64,000 nt of DNA, taken from Cliona cf. orientalis (taxonomy: Eukaryota > Porifera > Demospongiae > Clionaida > Clionaidae). This document shows, one piece after another, positions 42,101 through 52,400 of this stretch (its first letter is position 1; each line of letters begins with the position of its first letter). The stretch covers positions 3,906,001-3,970,000 of the forward strand of contig OZ005703.1 in assembly GCA_963930775.1 (NCBI GenBank), given 5' to 3'. Below the pieces are notes generated by a model, which did no database searches, was not told where the DNA came from, and worked only from the letters and a program-made list of their open reading frames with translations. The position numbers and the translations under genes were made by a program.

Positions 42101-45100
42101 AATGTGAAGCCCTATTGAACCGAATGACTAGAAGATAGTTATATAAATACAAGTATAAAAACAATTGAATAAAATTGAAGAATGAAGTAGGGATGGCAGG
42201 ATTAAAAAGTACACAAACAAGAGATAATCGCATCTACTATACATCCCTACGCTTGCTATTCTCGACTACTGTGCACCTATTTAATCATGGTTAACGTGTT
42301 TGTTGAGTGCGGTGTGTGGGAGACATTCGTGCAGGTTGTTCCTTAGTTGTCACGATGGTTCGGGTTTATCAATTTTGATTCAATTGCACTATTACTGGTT
42401 ATTTTTGCACATCTCAAAAAGCAAGCGTAGGGATGTATAGTAGATGCAATTATCTCTTGTTTGTGTACTTTTTGATCCTGCCATCCCTACTTCATTCTTC
42501 AATTTTATTCAATTGTTTTTATACTTGTTTCTGTTCTTTTTTATTTGCACTTAGTGTAATTTATCAATGCCATCTTACATGGTTTGCTCACAACTTCTGA
42601 TTAAGTGGAAGATGGGAGATTCAGGCTTTGCCACACCCCTCATTAACGAACAGGATGACAAACAAAGCTGCTTTAGGAGGCCCAAGTAGTGATGAGACTT
42701 TTCCGCTTAGGGAGAAAACCAAGTTTTACTGTTGGCAGCAGCTAGCTACCCGGCATAATTTAATGATCTGTACCGTTTAATACCGCTGCTCTAGCCTTGT
42801 GCCCAGGCTTCGTATCAGATGGTAGCTATATCTATGATCGATCCAGCGTAGAACTAGCGCTGCAAGCGCTAGCGAGTAGCTCGCCTATGCCTAGCGCCTT
42901 ACTGCTCCTCCAGCCTTGAACCTTCATATCCATGATCGGTCCAGCGTGCCGTTGCACGCGCTAGCGATGTACAAGCTAGTATTAAATAGCTAGCTCGCCT
43001 AGCTAGGCCTATTATAATAATTATATAGGCACCTAGTACCTAGGGCCAGGCGCTGCCACATGACTTCACCATGGCAACATATTCCGAGCATGCGCATTAT
43101 ATCACAAAATGGCGTATCAGACACACCCATTCGATAATGCGCCATACACACCCACTATTACGTAAAGTTCTGTCGAGATAACGCCAAACTAGTGTGCCAC
43201 TGCACTGCGCGCTACAAAATAGAGTGGATTTATACTCAAAGTAAGATGAGTAGTGGAGGCAGTCTTGAGCTAGCCCAAGAAACTAGAAAGAAAGAAACAT
43301 TGACAAATGGCTATTTTTTGAATATCTGATTCTGACATGTACATGTATTTTGATGAATGATCTTGGGTCTTATTAGATGCACAATTTGCTGGAGATTCTG
43401 ATTTTTATACTTAGAAATTTCACAAAATTACCCTATTTTGAAATATTTGGGTATTTATAATGTATTACATATATGGCATATCCGGGCCATCCCTACTTAT
43501 AGAGTCTACCAACTCTATGATAAGTAACCTAGTCTAGATCTGGTGCAGAGAGAATCAATGGTTTTTTGGCTGACATAATATTATATCACTGTCAGCTGAG
43601 CATTTCTGTTGTTTTTCTTAAATCACAAAATTTTACCATGCATGCACACGTAAGTAGATATTTAGATCAATTATAAAATGTGCGCATGGGGATAACTTAT
43701 GCGCTCTAGCTAATAACAATGGTTAGCTCTGATGAAGAGTGTTTATCCATCCTGGATGGCGGAAGATATAATAATACAGTGGCGGATCTAGGATTTGTTG
43801 AAGGGGGGTTCTGTCGTATTCTTGCGCGCAAAGCGCGTGCGAAATTTTAGAAGCCACGCCCACTTTTGGCTAAAACCACGCCTATTTTCGATGGTTTTGA
43901 GAACAACTACCAGCCCAAGCAGTCTAATCGATGGATTTATGAATGAATTTTCTGCTAAAGTGAGCCATAGCAGCAGTTTTCTTAGTTCTGTAGCCAGAGA
44001 GGGGGTTCCATTTAGCCTATCATCAATACTTCTTAGTATATACAATTTTTTTTAAATAGGTGCAGCCCAAAGGGAGGTTCTGTTGAAACCTCCGAACCCC
44101 ACCTAAAATCCGCCACGATAATATTCATAAATGGCTCATTAGGCCACTTCAACTTAAAGGTGCTCTGAAACGGAAGTCGAACTGCCCACCTACATTTTTG
44201 AATTCCCGACCTGATTTTCAAAGCTCAAACCTGATTGGTAAATCCAATATCACCACGAAGGCATAACCATGCAAGCGATATTTTCACACTTAGGCCATAC
44301 CAACTTGATGTTTTGTTTCTCGGACAAACAGGAGCTGGAAACAGACCCGGGTGGTCGGCATGAAAATAAAAAAAACAACACTAATTAACAGGAGGTGTGG
44401 CCTAGCAAATTGTGAGCATCACCAGTCCATAGACAGCCAGCTATCATTTTAGTAGTGAATACTTGCATTCTAGAGCAGTTTTGATGATCGTTTAGCTTAC
44501 AGCACTATCAGTAGCAGACCAAGAGTGCTCTTTCTAGCAAGGGGGTGACACTACATAGGCATCTGTACTTCCACCTGCAACCGGGGTCAAGATCTTGACC
44601 CATCAAATTTTTGAGCTTGACCCCTTGACCGCTCCAAAAATCTAGCCTTGACCCTTGACTATCCAGCATTAACCACGCCCACCGAGCACCTGGAGCGGCT
44701 TTGACCGTTTCTAAGCTACCCTCGATTCCTTGCTTGACCGTTTGACCACCTTCAGAATTTCGCCTTGACTGCTTGACCTCACTTTGACCCCGGTCGCGGG
44801 TAGGAGTATAGTCACCTATGCAGTGTCCCCCCTTGTTCTAGTGAGTACTCCTGGTCTATCACTATTATAATGTGAGGAATGTTAATTAAAAAAATTTAAA
44901 ATCAGCCAAAAACAGACTCGCCGAATCCGAGAAACAAAAAAATAACTTGGTATGGCCTTATTCAAGGGGTGGTCACCGCAATGTGCCCTGTACTTCCATC
45001 TGCGACGGCGATCAAAGCGAAATCAAAGGATCAAGCACGCTGGCAGGCGTCAATCAAAGGATCAAGATAGAATTTAGGCCAAAAATACGATCAAAATCGG

Positions 45101-46245
45101 AAATTTCATACTGCCTTGTATAGACTAGACTGGTACCACATCGAGCTACAGCATACTACTGTACTTCAGTCTCAGTCTATATCTATAAATCTCGAGATCT
45201 TGAACCCAGCCCCCTTCATGCACGAGTGAGAAGGGGGCTGGGCACTTTGCACAGCGTGCATGTCACGGGTGTGTCTTAGCGCGAACTTGACCGCAAACGC
45301 ATCATATGCACATTAATTTTAGCATTCATTAGCTCTAAAGAACGTTCCAAGTATCGGAACTTCATGGTTCTTGAAAGCAAGGATTACTAGATCTAACACT
45401 GAATTTAGATCTATATACAAGCTCTTTCATCGTTGCTGTCGCGTACTTGTGCGTATTAGTAGGCGTGGTTTACAGTCATGTTGCATCTATGATTGCAGCA
45501 GATCTATGTGATGCCCATGGTGAGCGTAACCAATGGGTGTGGTCACTCGTTCAATCAACAATCAAGTGTAAATTTTTGGTAGATCAAGAGATCAAGGGGT
45601 GCTTGAAAGCAGGATCAAGCGATCAAGAGCAAAATTTGGCGATCAAAAATTTTGATCGCCGTCGCAGATGGAAGTACAAGGTATATAGCGGTGACTACCC
45701 CTTGTTATTTGAGCTGAGTGAGGATGTTCATGCACAAAGTGTACTGCTAGTTAGAACATCAACAAGGATTCAACATCGGTTACTATCAATTTAGAGGACA
45801 CTTTCAAACTAATTATGACACTAAGGGGGAGGGGCCATAACGCTAAGTTTTTGTAAATGTCCAAGTTAATTAATACAGCATAATAGTTACACTCACCCAA
45901 GCATCCTATCTGCATAATGTCTGCACAACAATCTCCTCTATCATAGCAAGTGCGATCACAGGCACATCCAGACTCTAGGACACAGTCTGAGCCACCAACC
46001 AGGCAGCAGATGAAAGAGATTGGAGCTTGTTCGCAGGAATTTGAAGGAGTTAACCGTTGGTGACCTGCGCAGTACAAAAATTAGTGGGCCAGGTCTGACA
46101 CACATCGTACAGGAAATACGTAGCTGCAGGTGCACACGATATCCGCTCCCTCCCTTCTAATATTTGATACTTGCATACCATTGCAGAAGGAAGTTATTGC
46201 CAGCCAAACCAGCACAAATAACACTTGCTGTTTTCTGCTCTTCAT
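23940..46245 (-). CDS. Giant secreted SMB-EGF(x76)-laminin G protein, EYS/Crumbs-like
   Basis: Proposed exons: 46245-46179, 46064-45897, 37945-29273, 29147-28497, 28433-27657, 27595-26825, 26760-26294, 26237-26057, 25997-25233, 25177-25096, 24930-24852, 24785-24727, 24673-24590, 24529-24417, 24359-24222, 24160-23940; in frame, about 4431 aa. Order: signal peptide (MKSRKQQVLFVLVWLAITSF), somatomedin-B-like Cys cluster (aa 25-78, CACDRTCYDRGDCC), about 76 EGF repeats in one exon (79-2969), then six laminin G domains separated by one or two EGFs. Most EGFs have calcium-binding, Asp/Asn hydroxylation and O-glycosylation consensus. No transmembrane helix was found, so it resembles secreted EYS more than Crumbs. 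The joins of exons 1-2 to the EGF exon cross an 8-kb intron and rest on matching phase 1. The last exon is uncertain: reading through 24222 instead would stop at 24214. Confidence 0.88.
29273..37945 (-). repeat. Single exon of about 76 tandem EGF domains
   Basis: This is one uninterrupted 8673-bp exon. Counted by eye it holds 76 six-cysteine EGF units of about 36-40 aa. The units near each end (1-28 and 72-76) are diverged; the middle is a near-identical two-EGF array. Both borders are phase 1, the usual phase for EGF exons, so insertion and loss of whole units keep frame. The size is unusual: Notch has about 36 EGFs, spread over many exons. Confidence 0.93.
29880..34690 (-). repeat. 225-bp (two-EGF) tandem array with a 3375-bp block duplication
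   Basis: The repeat unit is 225 bp (75 aa): one EGF starting DDCAEAPCMNNATC and one starting DDCVGVNCNNG. About 12 units run in 34040-31340 and about 3.5 more in 30660-29880. A run of six other EGFs (starting NDCEYNICLNGG or NSCEYSICLNGG) precedes each array. Homologous points in the two blocks, for example plus-strand positions 34239 and 30864, are exactly 3375 bp apart, which is 15 units. Some variants recur every third unit (675 bp), which suggests a higher-order repeat. Confidence 0.93.
39740..40215. mobile_element. Repeat with TTACCCCG start and GGGGTATGTGCTCTA end
   Basis: It starts TTACCCCGCATGCGCGCATG, continues 'aaagcaatcggtttgtctg' and ends near GGGGTATGTGCTCTATGAGC. A clear relative spans 62697-63311 with the same start and end wording. 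Partial relatives start at 41697 and end at 47887. No coding region was seen. The superfamily is unclear. Confidence 0.55.
42147..42528. mobile_element. MITE with very long (about 110 bp) inverted repeats
   Basis: The arms 42147-42265 and about 42412-42528 are near-perfect inverted copies (for example CTACTATACATCCCTACGCT and its complement). They leave a loop of about 150 bp. A single arm recurs at 47945-48060. No coding capacity. The structure could fold into a long hairpin RNA if transcribed, since it lies inside an intron. Confidence 0.85.
43055..43320. repeat. Dispersed repeat, copy 1 of 3 (CATGGCAACAT...GTGGATTTATACTC)
   Basis: This is about 260 bp starting near 'tgacttcaccatggcaa' and running through AGAGTGGATTTAT to 'aacattgacaaatggc'. 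Two further copies in the same orientation lie at about 48640-48895 and 50470-50730. No TIRs were recognised; it may be SINE-like or part of a longer element. Confidence 0.65.
43789..44116. mobile_element. MITE of the GTGGCGGATCTAGG family, longer copy
   Basis: It starts GTGGCGGATCTAGGATTTGT and ends CTAAAATCCGCCAC, an inverted match. It shares its whole body with the copy at 2890-3097. Small plus and minus open frames inside it are not genes. Confidence 0.7.
44293..44957. mobile_element. PIF/Harbinger-like MITE with TTA target duplication
   Basis: The ends GGCCATACCAACTTGATG and the inverted counterpart ending AACTTGGTATGGCC are flanked by TTA on both sides (44290-44292 and 44958-44960). 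A 3-bp TWA duplication with GG...CC ends fits PIF/Harbinger. It contains a nested CAAGGGG-ended element at 44539-44836. Confidence 0.7.
44539..44836. mobile_element. Nested MITE with CAAGGGG ends, copy 1
   Basis: The ends CAAGGGGGTGACACTACATA and an inverted, somewhat diverged counterpart ending CCCCCCTTG are flanked by TTCTAG on both sides. The interior repeats 'ttgacc' many times. It is inserted into the Harbinger-like MITE. Confidence 0.6.
44962..45705. mobile_element. MITE with CAAGGGG ends, copy 2
   Basis: The ends extend about 55 bp. The left end contains GTACTTCCATCTGCGACGGC and the right end the exact inverted copy. TTATT flanks both sides. The interior repeats 'gatcaaa' words. An open frame at 45447-45794 covers part of it and is not a gene. 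Confidence 0.65.
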
Positions 46246-46465
46246 TTCTTGCATGCGTACTGGTACCGTTGACAATGACACCGCCCCCCTAACAAATCCA
46301 TGGTGATGTTTATTATTCACCCCACACAGACCCGCCCACTATGTCAGCAATCTCAACAATATTCAACACACATCTTCTATAATAATTTACACAAACACAT
46401 CTGCTAAATGTGGCATACACATGTATAGTTAAAATACTGCCTGGATATTGTTTAAGTAAACAGAG
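46246..46465. promoter_or_regulatory. LEPROT to EGF/LamG spacer, likely promoter
   Basis: Two hundred and twenty bases separate the LEPROT stop from the chosen start of the signal-peptide exon. The frame of that exon stays open upstream to 46320, so an earlier in-frame start is possible. MKSRKQQ is preferred because it places a hydrophobic stretch directly after a basic N-terminus. No TATA box is evident. Confidence 0.4.
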
Positions 46466-49400
46466 CTAAAATGTAGTCCAATCCCATTCGTCATCCCGAG
46501 CAAAGAACACAAAGAAGGAATAGATAGTTCCAAACACAAACAAATTGGCTCCTGCTATCAATGCTCCAGCACCAGCCTGGATCTGCAAGGCATACAATGT
46601 AGCAGGTACAGAAACAACAATAATACCATAATATTATTATTATTATTATACACTGACCACATGTTGTCTGGCTAGTACAAAGGGCAGGCCAAATCCAGAT
46701 ACAACAATACATGCCGAGAGAAAATAGCATATCTCATGTAACAGTGCACTACTCTCTTGAGAAATATAATCATCACTGCCACACTTTCGTGCAATGGCCA
46801 AAGGGATTGGAGCAATCAAGTAGAACAACACTGAGGAAAAAAAAATGATAATTAATTAATATTAGTGTTCTGGGCAAGTATCTAATCCCAGGCACGGTGG
46901 TACTTGTTTTGGCTAGCCTCGTACCCAGGCCACTCCCACATTTTCAATGTTATTGAAAACATGGGAGTGGCCAGGATATGTGCTGGCCACAAGAATGGAG
47001 AGCACCCATGTTAGATACTTACTGCTATGTACACAAGTACTTAACCAAAATTGGTACACCAAAGAGCACTAGTGTTTGATGGATACGTGCATAATTAATG
47101 GTTACCTACCTGTAGTAGATCCTATTTGCCTACAACAGCTGATTTGTGGCAATAGAGTCACAAATTAGTGCAAGTAGCTTCTATAATTAACAAAAGAGCA
47201 ACTACATGTACCTTGTGCCTAAAATGCACTAGTTAGTGGTGATCAAGATTGAGTTGCTATCGTATCATAATTGCACATTGACTCTACCCACTAACTTTAC
47301 ACACTTGAAAAGCACCCAGGTAGTGAAAAACTGGGATTTATGGTAGAGCACACATAGGACACACCGGTACTATAAATATTACAGTACTTAACAAATAAAG
47401 ATTCTCTGCAGACAACTTATCTGTTCGCCGACATTTCAATTAGATGCTCTATTGATCCCCTAATCATTTAGTCGAAATGGCGGCAAGTTTACCAAATAGT
47501 TAAGTTGTCCGCAGAGAGAATCTTCGTTTACTGGTATTTCATGCAGATAGCAACTGAGAACGTTACATTGTAGTACTTACATACAAACATGCCCCACCAG
47601 TTGACTTCCTTGGCCCCTCTATAAAGTGAATATAGAATAATAATAATATCGTATCTTGAAATTAGAGACAAACTAGAGCTCTACAAAGCACATCCCCCAT
47701 GTGCACATTGAACAATCTAGCAGTTCTAGCCTAGCTGAGAGAAACTTAGTGGTATTTTGGTTGATATCACTGGGGATCCCTGCAACCAGCATTTCCACTA
47801 TTTTTCATAAAATTAACCATGTACACAAAATATATCTATAGATTGCACAATGTGCACGTGGGGTATGTGCTCTACAAAGCTCTAGTTATGGGGGGGGGGG
47901 GGGGGGGGGGGGGGACAACACACCCTGCTGGGCTCTATCAGACAAGTATAAAATACAATTGAATAAAATTGAAAGGATGGCAGTGCCAAACAATACACTA
48001 ACAATATTATTTGTAGTATCACACCCACTATACATCCCTACCCTTGCTTTTCTCGATAATTAATATCATACACTTCTGATTCAGAATGTAAAGTGTCGCT
48101 ATAATATTTGATATTGATCCATGGGTAGTCCGTCAGTACTGATATTCCATTCCTGCATGTGTCCCATATATATCAGCCACTTAAAAAGCAAAAGCAAGTT
48201 TTTATGCAAAGTTTTCACCCTAGTTCAATAACGTCACGTGCACCATTGTCCGCTCACTACTAGCGATGCTATATATGTGCACCCACACAAACACAGAGGT
48301 GGGTGGAGCCATGGATAAGGGCTCGTTCAGTATGAGTCTATCTTAGTCTTACTTATAGGTGGCATAATTATTCGCAATCTAGTGCTGCTGGTGATATAGC
48401 ACTATCTTTCCTTAGCTGTCTGAAATACGCAAACTCTGCTCTATCCAGGATGATGAGTGTGCAACAGTCGTAACCACAGGTGCGGCCCTCAGCTCTAGAA
48501 CAGTCAGCTCAGATGCTCAGGCCCAGAGAAGCCAGAGAAGCTACTACCAATAAAACAAACTTACTGGCTTCTAAGATTCGCTCCCTAAATAGCCCTAGTG
48601 CCTTCTGTCAGCTCCGCTTACGCGCACACAATTGCAGTACTACTGTCACATGACTTCACCATGGCAATACGTTATGAGCATGCGCATTATAAGACAATAT
48701 AGTAAATAAGACACACCCACTTGCAAAATGCGCTGTACACACCCATGATTAAATCGCTGTCCTGATAACACAAAATAGGACGTGCGTGCTACAAAATTGA
48801 GTGGATTTATATTCAAACCAAGGTGAGTGGTCAAAGCAGTCTTAAGTTAGCCCTGGAAAACAGGAAGAAACAAAACGTACCTTTTGTTTTGTAAATTTAA
48901 AAACAGTTGTACAGTCCGAGGCTCGGTGAGCAGCACGTCTATCTCTATCGCCTTCTTAGCCACTACTCGCGTGGTTGATCTGACTATGATTGTTGACGAG
49001 TTCTGTCTCCCTCTAGCTTTCTTTGCATCTGGTTCACGGCAAGTTGCAAAATTATATAGTTGTCATGTACTGTACTAGCCTTGTCCCCTGGCATTCTGAT
49101 TTTTAGTACTGTACTAAAAGCGAATAGCATGAGTGTAAAATTTAATATGCAATTCGCTAAATTAGAACAGTGTACATGTACATACAGCCTGTGGCCATGG
49201 CATAATCAGGGTCTGGGGACGAGGCTACCTAGCTATCAAATTTAGTTACGTGAGGAGGTGACTTGCATGGGTATCATTGTAAATAAGTTAGTAGTCTGAC
49301 TGAAACTTTGTGGAAATTCTGCTAATACTATAGTCTCTGTTTCCAGCCACTCAGTCACACTATATGCCTTATTTCCAAACATTGGCTCAGTGGATAAAAC

Positions 49401-52400
49401 ACCATACATGCTATAAAGGCCCTGCATAAGCTGGGTACCCTGAACTTACCACGAGTTCAAGCTTGAATACTCAACAGGTCAGTCTAGATACTGGTTACCT
49501 GAGCTGTCTCAAGAATCCCCCTGATGCATAATCAATAGTGTGTGATGCGAAAGAAGACATCCTAGCTACTAGCCTCATCCCCAGGGTATGAGCACGAGGC
49601 AACCTAGCTATCAAAATACTGCCTGGGATTTGCATGTACAGGACTGAATGAAGCCACGCCCCCCGTTATCTCGATCTCGAACCAGCAAACTTAAAAAGAA
49701 GGCTGTTAAGAACAAAGTAGCGACAAAAAAATTTCGTTTTGGGAGCAGCCAGTAAGTTTACTGTTGGTAGTAGCCACCATTATCGACATTTCACTGAGCT
49801 GATCAGCTGAGCGCTTGAGCAGGTCCTGGATGTGCCGGCGCATGTGTGCCACTACACTGCAGTACAGGAAATTCGGGGAATCGTGCAAATAAACGCGGTG
49901 CTTCGGGTTCGTGCATGCACAAAAATTTGAAACTTGCTGCGAGGTAGCAAAGGCTATACTGACTGTATAATGCAAGTACCGTATTTCCTCGATCAGACGC
50001 CGCGGCTACTATTAATTTCAGCTTTGCTGGAGTGCGGCTACTAATCGAGGGCGGCTTTTATTAATTTGAAGCAACACCTCTTGGTGACATTGACACAATA
50101 GATTCGATTTTTCAGGACTGATTTTGAATGTTCGAGATAGATGATCGATAAATAAGCAGCAGAACCAAGCCAAGGACGTTTTCTGCCATGTTCTTGCCTC
50201 GAACTAACGATCGTTCATGGCTTGCTATCTTGGCCATGCCCACTTAATTGTGTTCGCACATACGTGCGGCTACGATTCGAGGGCGGCTACTATTTCTTTC
50301 GCAGAGCTCCAAATGCGTCTACTATTCGAGAGTGGCTACTAATCGAGGGCGGCCTTTATTCGAGGAAATACGACTTGGCACTGCTGAGGTAAGGTTTCAA
50401 TTTTTTTGCACATGCGTGAACCCGAAGCACAGTGTTTGTTTGCAAGATTCCCCAAATTTCCTGTACTGACATTGGTCATATGACTTCACCGTAAGAGCAT
50501 GCGCATTATACATGTATGATAAAATGGCGAATCAGACGCACCCACTCACAAAATGTGCTGTATACACACACAATTAAATCACTGTCCTGATAATACAAAC
50601 GAGACGTGTGCGCTACAAAATGGAGTGGATTTATTCTCAAACCAAGGTGAGCAGTCAAAGCAGTCTTGAGTTACATAGCCCCGGAAAACAGAAAGAAAGA
50701 AAGAAATATTGATAAATGGCTATTTTTATACACAGCTGGTTCAGGTATACTTCAATGTTTCCATGGGTGTGTGGGGGCTTAATAGATAGATATTCTGACA
50801 TAGATCATAAACATGAATGTTAACAATCAAGTTACTCTGAATTATTACCGTTCTCCTGGAAAATTAATAGCACATCCTAAGAAGAGTAACAGCACTCCCA
50901 TGGCAGCAGTCAGCGCCATGCCAACCAACCTGGATAAAATAATAGTTATCAACTGGGAGTCAAGGATGACCAGGGTTCTATCTAGAAATTTTGGTTTGGG
51001 GTGGAAGGGGGCGTGGCACTTTCACGCACAGTCCCCTCCTCCAAACCATTACTAGGTATTTGTGGGTAATTTATGTGTATCATCATAGCACCAAATAGTA
51101 TAATACTATGTTCTCCACCTCCTCCCCCTCTCTCCCTGTCACTTTTTCTCTTGCTACTCTTCTTTTGGGGGAGAAGCCCCCCCCCCCCCCCCCCCCCCCC
51201 ATGGATAGAACCCCGATGACAGTGCGAACCTATCCTGAGCAGCCCGAGAGAGAGATTTGCTTAGCCATTGAAAACCAATTTATGTGTCACATCTCAAGTC
51301 TGATCCGTTCACCTCAGCATAGCAACAAAGGAGTGAGCATTGTTTATATTAAATATGACGTAGCAGTAACACAAGAAAATCCTAAAAGAAGTAGCTACTT
51401 GAAATACATGTATATTGCACTGGTGCTAGACTATCTCACTAGCTAATCAGGTGCCTCCAACAAGTGCAAAAACATAGTCTCGTCTTATGGCCTGGCATGC
51501 TCCTCGTGCTCTGACTTGAATTTGTTGGTTGTCATCACTACACACTGTCTCATTTCTCCACTTTGTGACAGCAAACACTTAACAAATGGCACAACTTAGT
51601 GCAGCTGCACATGACTTGGCAAAATTAGAACGAACAAATGGCATTCCTATCTACTGGTGCCATACAAAAGTTATCAAATTATCTTTCAGATGCTGATCGG
51701 CCATTTTTCACTTGGATGGTGAGTTGCCCTGCAAGACCTCTTTATACCTATAGATGGATTCTGGATTCCACACAAATGTGTGAAGAATTTTATTGAGATG
51801 TAAGTGATATTCAATGCCCTTTCAGAAGTTCTGGCCAGGTTCCTGTCAAGCCCGTTGGTGGGAATTAAATGTACCGTAGTATCCCAGGCAAGTGCCCACT
51901 CCCGGGTAAACACCCATACACAACATTTCAAGGGGCCAATGTATGCAATATATGTCCCATGCAGGTCAAAATCACGAGTTATGCTTAAGGTTACGGGATA
52001 CTATGTATTCGACACGCAATTTATAAATGATTGCGCACGGACACAATTCACGTATGTTTTAATGCGGTTTAGTCAGAAACGTGAACGAATGTCGACCATT
52101 TCCAGAAGTAAACAAAAGTCCGAGTTTCTGCGTCAAGTTTTGAAGACCAGAGACTCGAACGAACTGACTTCGCTGTCGTTCACGCTAGTCCATCGATCGG
52201 AGCAGGGCCAAGTATAGCGCTTTTTCGAAAACTCTAAGATGGTGAGTCGTCAGACAAGGTTTTGTCCTGGAGGGCCGCCATTAAGCGAGTCACATGGCAG
52301 CTGAGCAGTAAGTTTTTATGTTTGCTTTCTGTTCGTGCAACTCGACAGAGTTCAAACGCTATACTTGGCCCTGTAGAGACTCGTAAGCTATCGTTTCGTT

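Larger units (their letters stand above)
37946..45896. other. Large intron of the EGF/LamG gene (proposed), repeat-rich
   Basis: No protein-coding exon was recognised in these 8 kb. Contents: a 28-base C run at 38704-38731; elements starting TTACCCCG with a CG-rich palindrome at about 39740-40215 and 41697 on; a long-TIR element at 42147-42528; a repeat at 43055-43320; MITEs at 43789-44116 and 44293-44957; and CAAGGGG-ended elements at 44539-44836 and 44962-45705. If the SMB exons belong to another gene, this region is instead the promoter side of the EGF exon. Confidence 0.6.

Noticed and set aside
45447..45794. 115-codon plus-strand frame
   Set aside because: It mostly covers the CAAGGGG-ended MITE at 44962-45705.
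49706..49975. 89-codon minus-strand frame in LEPROT intron 2
   Set aside because: No domain; part of its sequence recurs in the nearby repeat at about 50395-50465, so it is repeat-derived.
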